The notes beneath the pieces are model-generated. The model was not told where the DNA came from, searched no databases, and saw only the letters and a list, made by a program, of their open reading frames with translations. Positions 1 to 5,804 of a stretch of 7,165 nucleotides of DNA are shown here, piece by piece. Within the stretch, counting starts at the first letter, position 1; every line of letters starts with the position of its first letter. The stretch is from NCBI GenBank assembly GCA_903917305.1, contig CAIXAA010000113.1:1-7165 (forward strand), given 5' to 3'. The position numbers and the translations under genes were made by a program. Source of the stretch: an uncultured Myxococcales bacterium. GTDB taxonomy: Bacteria > Myxococcota_A > UBA9042.

Positions 1-1325
1 GGTGGAGCGGCGACGACGGGCAAGGCTGGCGCAGCCACTTGCGGTTGCGGCGCCGCTGGCGCGGCCGCCGGCTGCGCGGCGATGGTTGGCGTCTGCGCCG
101 GAACGGGCGCTGGCTTGTCAGCCATCAGGGCCACGGCGACAGCGGCCGCGGCGACGAAGCCCACCGCGCCCAGGCCCATCCACAGGGGCGCACGGCTCGG
201 CGCGACCTTCACCTTGGCCGGCGTTTGCAAAGGCCGATCCTGCACTTGCGACAGACCGGTCGGATCACGGACGGACAGCACGGCGCCGGTGTCGACGCCC
301 TCCATGCCGATGGTCGCCATGTTCTCGAGAGGGCTGCGCGTCACCGCCGTCGTCCCCGGCTCCGCCGCCGTGCGCCGCGCCTGCAGCAGCAGCTCCACCA
401 GCGCCATTGCCGACTGCGGCCGCTGATCCGGGTTCTTTTCCAAGCACTTGAGGACGGCCCTCTCCACCGACGCCGGCACGTGCGGAATGCTGCCGTCGCG
501 CGGCATCGCCGCCGGCGGGTCCTTGATGTGCGCCACCAGCACCGTCATCGGCGTCTCGCCCTGGAACGGCGGCCGCCCGGTCAGCGCCTCGTACATCATG
601 ATCCCGAGCGAATACAGGTCACTGCGCCCATCGATCGGATCGCCCTTGGCCTGCTCCGGCGACATGTAGGTCGGCGTGCCCATGATCATGCCGGTCTCGG
701 TCAGCTGGCTCTGCGACGGCGTCGTCTCCTTGGACTGGATCTTCGCGATGCCAAAATCCAGCAACTTCACGAAGTTCGGATCACCCGCCACCGGCAGCAG
801 CATGATGTTCTCGGGCTTCAAGTCGCGGTGCACCAGCGGCATGTTGTGCGCTTCGGTCAGCGAATGGCACACCTGCACCATGATGTGCAGCAGGGTCTCC
901 CACGGCAGCGTGCCCACGGTGTCGAGGCGGTGGCCCAGGGTCTCGCCCTCCAGGTACTCCATCGCCAGGAACAGCGCGCCGTCGGTGTGGGCGCCGAAGT
1001 CGAAGATGTGAATCGTATTCGGGTGCTTGAGCTTGGAGACCGCCTGCGCCTCGCGCGTGAAGCGCTTGACGTGCTCGATCGACGTCAGGTGCTCGCTGCG
1101 CAGGATCTTGACCGCGACGACCTGGTTCATGTTGAGCTGGGTGCAGCGGTACACGGCGCCGAAGCCGCCCAGGCCGATCACGCCCTCGACGCGGTAGCGC
1201 CCGGCGATCAGCGTACCGGCGGGATACGTCGGTGCGGCAGCTTCTTGAACGCCAATCGTCTCGGCGCCGTCATCCGGACAAACCGATTCGTGCGTCTCGA
1301 TCGAACAACGCGGACATACGCGCAT
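1..1325 (-). CDS. Transmembrane Hanks-type Ser/Thr protein kinase, C-terminus cut by window edge
   Basis: Read on the minus strand from ATG at 1323-1325; 441 codons are in the window and the frame is still open at base 1. Residues 4-20 hold a short zinc-ribbon-like motif (C4, C7, C17 in CPRC...CPDDG), common at the N-terminus of myxobacterial kinases. The kinase domain spans about 44-315 and is complete: glycine loop GLGGFGAVY (51-59), Lys73 in VAVK, Glu92, catalytic HRDLKPEN (166-173, Asp168), DFG (190-192), GTPTYMSPEQ (216-225) and Asp236. All catalytic residues are present and the HRD arginine makes it an RD kinase, so it should be active and probably activated by activation-loop phosphorylation. 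A Ser/Thr-rich linker leads to one membrane helix (about 381-401), then an Ala/Pro-rich extracytoplasmic stretch that runs off the window, so the sensory part is unseen. No strong Shine-Dalgarno precedes the start, but ATG fits the zinc-ribbon beginning. Substrate and signal are unknown. Confidence 0.95.
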   Translation of the reverse strand, partial: MRVCPRCSIETHESVCPDDGAETIGVQEAAAPTYPAGTLIAGRYRVEGVIGLGGFGAVYRCTQLNMNQVVAVKILRSEHLTSIEHVKRFTREAQAVSKLKHPNTIHIFDFGAHTDGALFLAMEYLEGETLGHRLDTVGTLPWETLLHIMVQVCHSLTEAHNMPLVHRDLKPENIMLLPVAGDPNFVKLLDFGIAKIQSKETTPSQSQLTETGMIMGTPTYMSPEQAKGDPIDGRSDLYSLGIMMYEALTGRPPFQGETPMTVLVAHIKDPPAAMPRDGSIPHVPASVERAVLKCLEKNPDQRPQSAMALVELLLQARRTAAEPGTTAVTRSPLENMATIGMEGVDTGAVLSVRDPTGLSQVQDRPLQTPAKVKVAPSRAPLWMGLGAVGFVAAAAVAVALMADKPAPVPAQTPTIAAQPAAAPAAPQPQVAAPALPVVAAP

Positions 1326-1406
1326 GGTCTGCCTGCGGTCCGTGGGGGGACACGGGCCGGGAGGGTGCACATCCCCCAAGGCGCGGCTGGCGCTTTGGGT
1401 GGCGAA

Positions 1407-1435
1407 AGCCTAGCACGCCCGCGCGGTCGCCTCAA
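1407..1435 (-). promoter_or_regulatory. Predicted sigma70-like promoter for the Ser/Thr kinase
   Basis: On the minus strand TTGAGG (1430-1435) and TAGGCT (1407-1412) are separated by exactly 17 bases. This would start transcription near 1400, about 75 bases before the kinase ATG. The match is by eye only and the -10 is G-rich, so it is tentative. Confidence 0.35.
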
Positions 1436-1497
1436 ACTCCTTCACCGGATTCGATGCACCGCGAGCCCATCGCACCGAGCTTGGGCGCGACTGCCCC

Positions 1498-1525
1498 TTG
1501 ACAGCCTGCCCCGAAACACTAGGTT
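1498..1525 (+). promoter_or_regulatory. Predicted sigma70-like promoter for the FmdB-family gene
   Basis: A perfect -35 TTGACA (1498-1503) is followed after 16 bases by TAGGTT (1520-1525), a weak -10 with 3 of 6 matches. Transcription would begin near 1532, giving a leader of about 43 bases to the ATG at 1575. A perfect -35 in such GC-rich DNA, correctly placed upstream of a gene, is the main support. Confidence 0.45.
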
Positions 1526-1574
1526 GTGGCCCAGGGGCGCCGTCACCGGGAGCCCGAGGAGCCGCTTCAAGACC

Positions 1575-1832
1575 ATGCCCGCCTACGACTACCGCTGTTC
1601 ATCCTGCGCCACCGTGTTCGAGAAGACGCAACGCATCACCGAGCCCGCCGGCGCCACGTGCCCGAGCTGCGGCCACAGCGACTGCGAGCGCCTCATCACC
1701 GGCGGCGCGTTCCATTTGAAGGGCTCGGGCTGGTACGCGTCCGACTACGGCGGCAAGAAGTCGTCGGAACCCGCGCCGTTGCCGCCCTGCGGCGTGGCGG
1801 GCGGCTGCGGCAACGCCTGCGACGCGGGCTGA
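1575..1832 (+). CDS. FmdB-family zinc-ribbon protein (85 aa)
   Basis: A small protein starting MPAYDYRC, the hallmark opening of the FmdB / CxxC-CxxC zinc-ribbon family. The zinc knuckles are C8-x2-C11 and C29-x2-C32, with a further C37. The family motif GGAFHLKGSGWYASDY follows (47-59 region). The tail is Gly/Cys-rich (C72, C78, C82), as often seen in this family. FmdB proteins are annotated as putative regulators after a formamidase/amidase operon, but the biochemical role of most members is unknown; a zinc-binding scaffold or regulatory role is the most that can be said. The ATG is chosen because the family sequence begins there; an open frame upstream is merely antisense to the kinase. 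AGGAG near 1557-1561 lies about 13 bases before the ATG, rather far for a ribosome binding site. Its 3' end overlaps the opposing Dus gene by 88 bases. Confidence 0.9.
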   Translation: MPAYDYRCSSCATVFEKTQRITEPAGATCPSCGHSDCERLITGGAFHLKGSGWYASDYGGKKSSEPAPLPPCGVAGGCGNACDAG

Positions 1833-2938
1833 TCCTCGCTGCTGCGCCTGGCTTCGATCGCCCAATGCTCGATCTCACCGGCATCGGCGGCGTGAAAGAA
1901 GCCTTCGATCCACTCGAACATCTCGGCCGTCGTCTGCGCCCGCAACGCATGCGAGCGCAACAGCGAGCCGTGCGCAAAACCCTTGGACATCCGAGCCAGT
2001 AGCTGCTTGACGCGGCCGGGAATGGCGTGCTCCGGCATGCGGTCGGCCATGCGGTCGCGAAAGTCCTGCAGCAGCGCCAGCCGATCGGCACCGGTCGGAT
2101 GACGCATGGGCCGGCCCGCGACCAGATCGTCAATCTGCCCGAAGATCCAGGGGTTCATGATCGCGGCGCGGCCGATCATGATGCCGGCGGCGTGCGTGGT
2201 GCGCAGGCGCCACAACGCCTCCTGCGCCGTCGTCACATCGCCGGAGCCAACCACCGGAATCTTCACCGATTGCGCCACAGCGTCGACCAGATCCCAGTCC
2301 GCCTCGCCCGTGTACATCTGCATGCGCGTGCGGCCGTGCACGGCGAGCATCGCCGCACCCGCGTCCTCGACCAACTTCGCGACATGCAAGGCGTTGATCG
2401 AGTCCGCGCTCCAACCGCTGCGGATCTTGACCGTCACCGGAATCGAGACGGCGCGCACCGTGGCCTCGACCAGGCGGGCGAGCAGGTCGCATTGGCGCAT
2501 CAGCTCCGCGCCGCCGCCGCGCCGCACGACCTTGGGCGCCGGGCAACCGCAGTTGATGTCGACGATTTGCGCGCCGCAGTCCGCGACGATGCGCGCGGCG
2601 TGGGCCATGCGGTCGGCGTCGGCGCCGAAGATCTGCACGGACAACGGCTTCTCGTCCGCGGTGTGAAAGGCCATGCGCATCGCGGTCTTGAGGTTGGAGC
2701 GCGTCAGACCTTCGATGGAGATGAACTCGGTGACCAGCAGGCCGACCGTGCCGCCCGAGGCGGCTTGGACGGTGCGGCGAAAGGGGCTGTCGGTCACGCC
2801 GCTCATCGGCGCGAGGACGAACGGGCGCTCGATCGCGACCTGGCCACCGACGGTGAAGCCGCGCACGTAGTCTTGAGGTCCGGGGCTGGGCGCGATGTCG
2901 GGGCGGTCGGAGGCGACGAGGTCAGGGGCGTTGGGCAT
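1745..2938 (-). CDS. dusB: tRNA-dihydrouridine synthase, DusB-like (397 aa)
   Basis: An FMN-dependent, NADPH-using enzyme that reduces specific uridines to dihydrouridine in tRNA. The TIM barrel opens with FVLAPMSGVTDSPFRR (40-55). It continues with VQIFGAD (101-107), DINCGCPAPKVV (127-138; Cys132 is the expected catalytic acid), VKIRSGW (170-176; Lys171 near FMN), HGRTR (201-205), GSGD (231-234) and the phosphate-binding GIMIGRAAIMNPWIF. A helical C-terminal tRNA-binding region covers about 283-350. Residues 127-138 and the GRAA..NPWIF block favour the DusB subfamily over DusA or DusC. The protein has an N-terminal extension of about 25 residues and a disordered Pro/Gly/Ser tail from about 365, whose codons lie antisense to the FmdB gene. 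ATG at 2938 is preferred over an in-frame GTG at 2962, which lacks a ribosome binding site. It lies 129 bases downstream of the cNMP-binding genes, with a hairpin between, so it may be a separate unit. Confidence 0.93.
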   Translation of the reverse strand: MPNAPDLVASDRPDIAPSPGPQDYVRGFTVGGQVAIERPFVLAPMSGVTDSPFRRTVQAASGGTVGLLVTEFISIEGLTRSNLKTAMRMAFHTADEKPLSVQIFGADADRMAHAARIVADCGAQIVDINCGCPAPKVVRRGGGAELMRQCDLLARLVEATVRAVSIPVTVKIRSGWSADSINALHVAKLVEDAGAAMLAVHGRTRMQMYTGEADWDLVDAVAQSVKIPVVGSGDVTTAQEALWRLRTTHAAGIMIGRAAIMNPWIFGQIDDLVAGRPMRHPTGADRLALLQDFRDRMADRMPEHAIPGRVKQLLARMSKGFAHGSLLRSHALRAQTTAEMFEWIEGFFHAADAGEIEHWAIEARRSSEDQPASQALPQPPATPQGGNGAGSDDFLPP

Positions 2939-3041
2939 GGTCGGGATCCGTCTCGCTCTCACGGGGCAAAGGGGTCTGGCGCGTGGCGCCGCGCTGGCGC
3001 AGCGGAGGTGCCGGCGGGCCAGACAACAGCAAAGACGCGGC

Positions 3042-3062
3042 TGCGCAAGTGATTCTTGCGCA
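3042..3062 (-). terminator. Perfect hairpin after the CNB gene, possible terminator
   Basis: TGCGCAAG (3042-3049) and CTTGCGCA (3055-3062) form a perfect 8-bp inverted repeat with a 5-base loop (TGATT). It begins 6 bases after the stop codon (3068-3070) of the minus-strand CNB gene, a typical terminator position. On the minus strand it is followed by GCCGCGTCTTTGCTGTTG, only moderately T-rich, so it may terminate weakly, attenuate, or protect mRNA 3' ends. A dyad operator for the downstream Dus gene is an alternative. Confidence 0.5.
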
Positions 3063-3067
3063 AGCGG

Positions 3068-3697
3068 CTAATGGTCCTGCGGGTTCGTGCCGGCCTTCAA
3101 GTCGGCGGCCGGCCCCTGGCCTTGCGGCCGCGCCGCGCGGACTGGATCCACGTCCTTGAGCGACATGTCCCACATCGACAGCGCCGCCTGCACCGTCAGC
3201 AGCCCCTCGCGGTCGCGCGGTGGCGCCTGCGGCGTGGGCGCGGCCGAGGCGTGCTCGGAGCGCAGCGTGGCCAGACGCTGCGTCGCCATCCGCAGTTGGC
3301 GGATACCGGCGACGGCGATGTGCTCCTGGAAGCGCAGCGCGAGGTCGCTGCTGGCGCGCAGCAGGTCCTCGAACACGTCGCGCGTCAGCTCGAGGGCCAG
3401 CGTCGGCTCGGCCGCGACGACGGTCGCCGAGCGCGGGGAGCGATCGACCAGGGCCATCTGCCCGACGATGGCGCCAGCGCGCAAGGTCGCCAGGACGCGC
3501 TCGCCGTCATCGGCATGCTTGCGGATCTCCACGGATCCAGTGGCGAGCAGGAAGCACGAGCGCGCCGCCGAACCTTCGCGGCACAGGATCGCGCCCGCGG
3601 CGTATTCGCGCGCCGGCGCCACCGAGGCGAGCAACTTGAGCTCGGCATTCGGGTAGTCGCGAAAGCTGGGCAGGGCACGCAAGTTGATCTGCGTCAT
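3068..3697 (-). CDS. Cyclic nucleotide-binding domain protein B, no output domain (209 aa)
   Basis: A single CNB domain of the CRP/PKA regulatory fold fills about residues 5-125. It ends in the phosphate-binding cassette VGQMALVDRSPRSATVVA (78-95): Gly79 and Arg89 (cyclic phosphate contact) are kept, but the ribose-contacting Glu is replaced by Gln80. A C-helix-like segment (about 125-147) and a Pro/Ala-rich tail follow; there is no winged-helix DNA-binding domain, so this is not a CRP-type repressor or activator by itself. It could bind a nucleotide weakly, bind another ligand, or serve as a protein-protein module. The start at 3697 is set by an ideal ribosome binding site, AGGAG (3704-3708) six bases upstream; a longer in-frame start at 3778 would overlap the preceding gene by 56 bases. 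It lies 25 bases after its paralogue and is surely cotranscribed with it. Confidence 0.88.
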   Translation of the reverse strand: MTQINLRALPSFRDYPNAELKLLASVAPAREYAAGAILCREGSAARSCFLLATGSVEIRKHADDGERVLATLRAGAIVGQMALVDRSPRSATVVAAEPTLALELTRDVFEDLLRASSDLALRFQEHIAVAGIRQLRMATQRLATLRSEHASAAPTPQAPPRDREGLLTVQAALSMWDMSLKDVDPVRAARPQGQGPAADLKAGTNPQDH

Positions 3698-3703
3698 GGC
3701 AGG

Positions 3704-3708
3704 CTCCT
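3704..3708 (-). promoter_or_regulatory. Ribosome binding site of CNB protein B
   Basis: AGGAG on the minus strand, six bases before the ATG at 3697. It decides in favour of the 209-residue form over the longer reading from 3778. Confidence 0.75.
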
Positions 3709-3722
3709 GAGGCTGGGACGGA

Positions 3723-4334
3723 TCAGTCGCCGGAAAGGCGCGACCAGAGACGCGAGAACACCGACTGCGAATGCTCATTCAAGACCGGCGCTTGGACGGT
3801 CGAGGGCGCATGCGTGCGCACCGGCGGCAGGCCACTGGACAGGCGGCGTGGGCGCGGCGGCGGCAGCTTGGGCGGGTCGATGCGCAGCTCCTGGTCGATG
3901 CAGTCGTTGATGTGGCGCAGGCGCCGGGTCACGTCGCTGATGATGGCGCTGACGATCGCCGCCGCGGCCGGCGCGCAGGTCAGCCGCAGCTGCTGGAGCC
4001 CATCGCGCGACAGCTCGTAGACCAGCGCGTCCGTGACGGCCAGCACGGTCGCCGAGCGCGGGCCTGGGTCGACCACGGCCATTTCTCCCACGACTTCGCC
4101 CGCTTCGATGTCGCCGATCTCGACGCGATGGCCTTGAGGGTCGGTCATCGCCACGTGCAGGTGGCCCTCCAAGACGATGACCATCGCCGTGCCGACTTCG
4201 CCCTGGTGGAACACGACGCTGCCGGCCTGGATCTTGCGCGTGCGCAGCACGGCGTCGAGGGCGTCGCAGGCATCGTCGGTGAAGTTCTTGAAAAGCGGAA
4301 TGGTGCGCATGATGGCGCGCGCGGTCGTCGACAT
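3723..4334 (-). CDS. Cyclic nucleotide-binding domain protein A, no output domain (203 aa)
   Basis: One CNB domain lies at about residues 9-130: IPLFKNFTDDACDALDAVL at the N-terminal helices, then FHQGEVGTAMVIVLEGHLHV, then the phosphate-binding cassette VVGEMAVVDPGPRSATVLAV (81-100). Both key ligand residues are present: Glu84 (ribose 2'-OH) and Arg93 (cyclic phosphate). cAMP or cGMP binding is therefore plausible. After a C-helix-like segment (about 130-149) comes a Pro/Arg-rich disordered tail to SRLWSRLSGD; no HTH or enzyme domain follows. Any effect must pass through a partner protein. It is the first gene of a pair with its paralogue 25 bases downstream. ATG at 4334 fits the domain start; a longer open frame upstream is antisense to the lipoprotein genes and is ignored. 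The only SD-like sequence is a G-run that could be buried in a leader hairpin. Confidence 0.88.
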   Translation of the reverse strand: MSTTARAIMRTIPLFKNFTDDACDALDAVLRTRKIQAGSVVFHQGEVGTAMVIVLEGHLHVAMTDPQGHRVEIGDIEAGEVVGEMAVVDPGPRSATVLAVTDALVYELSRDGLQQLRLTCAPAAAAIVSAIISDVTRRLRHINDCIDQELRIDPPKLPPPRPRRLSSGLPPVRTHAPSTVQAPVLNEHSQSVFSRLWSRLSGD

Positions 4335-4339
4335 GCCAG

Positions 4340-4356
4340 AGCCCCCCGGGCGGGCT
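4340..4356 (-). promoter_or_regulatory. Possible SD-sequestering hairpin before CNB protein A
   Basis: Minus-strand AGCCC (4352-4356) can pair with GGGCT (4340-4344) around a 7-base loop, ending six bases before the ATG at 4334. The hairpin contains the G-run that is the only SD-like sequence here. Five strong pairs by eye; such stems are frequent by chance in GC-rich DNA. Confidence 0.25.
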
Positions 4357-4360
4357 GCAC

Positions 4361-4391
4361 AGCGCCCCCCTGCGCAAGACTGCGCGGCGCT
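4361..4391 (-). promoter_or_regulatory. Bulged inverted repeat in the leader of the CNB pair
   Basis: AGCGCC (4361-4366) pairs with GGCGCT (4386-4391), and inside it GCGC (4372-4375) with GCGC (4382-4385) around a 6-base loop, leaving a 5-base bulge (4367-4371). It lies between the predicted promoter and start codon of CNB protein A. It could be a structured leader element or coincidence. Confidence 0.25.
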
Positions 4392-4413
4392 CGGTGGGAC
4401 AGCCCAAGGCGGC

Positions 4414-4442
4414 ACCATAGCACAGGACCGGACTTGCGCCAG
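4414..4442 (-). promoter_or_regulatory. Predicted extended -10 promoter for the CNB gene pair
   Basis: On the minus strand TGCTATGGT (4414-4422) combines an extended TG motif with TATGGT. A weak -35, CTGGCG (4437-4442), lies 17 bases upstream. A start near 4407 would give a leader of about 73 bases to the ATG at 4334. Nothing comparable is visible for the divergent lipoprotein gene. Confidence 0.35.
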
Positions 4443-4511
4443 ATGTTCGGACGCGGCAACGGCAAGCCGGGGCGCTTGCGTTGCCTCCGGGCGTCGCGCA
4501 TCCTGTCCGGC

Positions 4512-4958
4512 ATGATCGGCCGCTGCCTCGCAAGTCGCGACAACCCCTGGACCGCGCGCGTGCTCGCAGCCATCTGCCTCGCGCTGGCCGTCAGCGCCTG
4601 CCGCCAGGACGCCGCGCGCTGCGAGAAGGGCCTGTGCCCCGTCGGCCGCGTGTGCAACGCCACCACCGGGATGTGCGAGGCCGACGCGAGCGTCAGCTCC
4701 GGATCCGCGGGCGTGTTCGGACCCTTCACGCTGCTCAAGCTCGCCGGCGGGGATCTCGGCGCGGTCGCGTTCGACGCCCGCCACAAGAGCCTCGCCCTGC
4801 TGCAAGCGCAAGGCACCGGGTGGAAGCCCACGTTCATCGCCGGTCCGGCGGCGGCGGCGGGCGAACTCGCCGCCGGTCAGGCCTCCGCGGCTGTAGTGGC
4901 GCCCGATGGGCAGGTGCATGTCGCTTGGCTGCGGCAATCGGACGCGACGCTGTTGTAA
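4512..4958 (+). CDS. N-terminal fragment of the propeller lipoprotein (148 aa)
   Basis: This is the part translated before the TAA. It carries the signal peptide with basic residues and a hydrophobic core ending at the lipobox LAVSAC (Cys30), the four-Cys motif (37-55), repeat 1 and half of repeat 2. If made alone it would be an exported, lipidated stub ending WLRQSDATLL, probably unable to fold as a propeller. The residues after Cys30 are Arg-Gln, with no Asp at +2, so outer-membrane targeting is likely by E. coli rules, which may not hold here. No Shine-Dalgarno is visible before ATG 4512. An in-frame ATG at 4443 would give an unusually long signal region, so 4512 is preferred. Confidence 0.7.
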   Translation: MIGRCLASRDNPWTARVLAAICLALAVSACRQDAARCEKGLCPVGRVCNATTGMCEADASVSSGSAGVFGPFTLLKLAGGDLGAVAFDARHKSLALLQAQGTGWKPTFIAGPAAAAGELAAGQASAAVVAPDGQVHVAWLRQSDATLL

Positions 4959-4961
4959 GCG

Positions 4962-5804
4962 GTGGGTTCGCCGGGCGGCTGGCACCGCGAGCAGGTGCTG
5001 CTGGCCGCGCCCGGCAGCGTGAGCCGGCAGATGGCCATCGGCTTGTGGCTGGGTGCGCCGACCATCGCCTACCGCGACAATGACATCCGCGGCATCCGCG
5101 TCGTGCGGCGTGACGATACCGGCACATGGAAGACCGAGACCGTGCCCGCTCCCCTGCCGCGCCCGGGCCGCGCCGCGACGCAGCCGGACCTCGGTCGCTC
5201 CCTGGCGATGGCGATCATGCCGGCGGGACCGGCGATTGCCGCCTATGATGCCGTCGATGGCGATCTCGTGCTGGCCGTGCGCTCGGCCGAGAGCTGGTCC
5301 GTCGCGCGCATCGCCGGCAGCGATCCGGTGACCGGCGCAGACACCGGCGATTGCGGCGACCCGTCCGCCTTGGCGCTCGGCCCCGGCGGCGACCTGGTCG
5401 TCGCCTACCGCAACCGCAGCAGCGGGCAGGTACTCGTCGCGCGCTCCAAGTCCGGCGTCATCAGCCACCAGGTCGTCGCCAGCGCCGCGTGGACCGACAA
5501 GGCATCGAACAGCCAACGCGTCGGCTTGCTCGGCACTTCCCTGGCCGTGACCTTGCTGCCCAGCGGCCGCGCGCTGGTCGCCATGCAGGACGGCAGCCAC
5601 ATCGACGTCCAGGTCGCCGCCGAGACACCCGGCGGCAGCTTCGTCGCCGTCAAGGGCAGCGGCTCCGACGGGCCGCACGCCTGGCCCAGCCTGCTCAGCC
5701 GCGCGGATGGCGTCGTCGTCGCATCGGTCGCGCTCAACGCCGCCTTCGGACCCGCGGGCGGCAGCTTGGAGAAATGGACGGTCCCGGCAGGAGACACGCC
5801 GTGA
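4962..5804 (+). CDS. C-terminal fragment of the propeller lipoprotein (open frame, 280 aa)
   Basis: This frame runs in phase after the TAA, with GTG at 4962 as the first possible start. It holds the second half of repeat 2 and repeats 3-7 (strands TIAYRD, AIAAYD, VVAYRN, RALVAMQD and VVVASVA). It has no signal peptide and no ribosome binding site in front, and it begins in mid-blade, so it is unlikely to be an independent gene. Its intact codons and good GC3 pattern show that selection for coding ended very recently, or that it is still translated by readthrough. Its stop TGA (5802-5804) overlaps the next gene's ATG. Confidence 0.6.
   Translation: MGSPGGWHREQVLLAAPGSVSRQMAIGLWLGAPTIAYRDNDIRGIRVVRRDDTGTWKTETVPAPLPRPGRAATQPDLGRSLAMAIMPAGPAIAAYDAVDGDLVLAVRSAESWSVARIAGSDPVTGADTGDCGDPSALALGPGGDLVVAYRNRSSGQVLVARSKSGVISHQVVASAAWTDKASNSQRVGLLGTSLAVTLLPSGRALVAMQDGSHIDVQVAAETPGGSFVAVKGSGSDGPHAWPSLLSRADGVVVASVALNAAFGPAGGSLEKWTVPAGDTP
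5789..5793 (+). promoter_or_regulatory. Ribosome binding site of the second lipoprotein
   Basis: AGGAG lies 10 bases before ATG 5804 and 7 bases before an adjacent in-frame GTG at 5801, inside the end of the upstream gene. The spacing slightly favours GTG; the two starts differ by one residue. Confidence 0.6.

Larger units (their letters stand above)
4512..5804 (+). pseudogene. Seven-repeat (beta-propeller-like) lipoprotein gene interrupted by an in-frame TAA
   Basis: Bases 4512-4958 and 4962-5804 are one reading frame broken only by TAA at 4956-4958; without it the product would be 430 residues. A lipoprotein signal peptide (lipobox VSAC, Cys30) is followed by a small Cys-rich motif (C37, C42, C48, C55 in the form CxxxxC..GxxCxxxTGxC). 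About seven repeats of some 40 residues follow, each with a hydrophobic strand, a turn with D/G, a strand such as VHVAWLR, TIAYRD, AIAAYD or VVAYRN, and often a closing GxW. This spacing suggests a seven-bladed propeller, a fold used for binding or scaffolding; no catalytic motif is seen. The stop lies inside repeat 2 (TLL*AVGSPGGW), where sister repeats read VLAV or IRVV, so a coding codon, perhaps TAC (Tyr), is expected. No other damage is visible. It may be a recent pseudogene, a sequencing error or a readthrough site. Confidence 0.75.

Noticed and set aside
39..1574. Long plus-strand open frame running in phase into the FmdB gene
   Set aside because: It is antisense to the kinase, is Arg/His-rich, and FmdB family members begin at the MPAYDYRC start at 1575.
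2939..2962. GTG start of the Dus protein eight codons upstream
   Set aside because: No ribosome binding site in front and no family conservation there; ATG at 2938 is preferred, though this cannot be settled by eye.
2970..3005. Cluster of TGGCGC repeats in the Dus upstream gap
   Set aside because: Short GC-rich repeats with irregular spacing; nothing distinguishes them from background.
2027..3052. 341-codon plus-strand open frame over the Dus gene
   Set aside because: Antisense to a confidently identified enzyme; composition is that of a shadow frame.
3698..3778. 27-residue longer N-terminus for CNB protein B
   Set aside because: It would overlap CNB protein A, and a well-placed AGGAG supports the start at 3697.
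4371..4378. Third copy of TGCGCAAG, shared with the hairpin at 3042-3062, as a regulator site
   Set aside because: An 8-base match in GC-rich DNA occurs readily by chance, and here the opposite arm is missing.
4962..4964. GTG as an authentic start of a separate gene after the TAA
   Set aside because: No Shine-Dalgarno, no signal peptide, and the protein would begin in the middle of a propeller repeat.
4335..5678. Long minus-strand open frame extending the CNB protein A frame upstream to 5678
   Set aside because: It lies opposite the lipoprotein genes, has low-complexity His/Arg/Gly/Ala composition and no domain; the CNB fold starts at the ATG at 4334.
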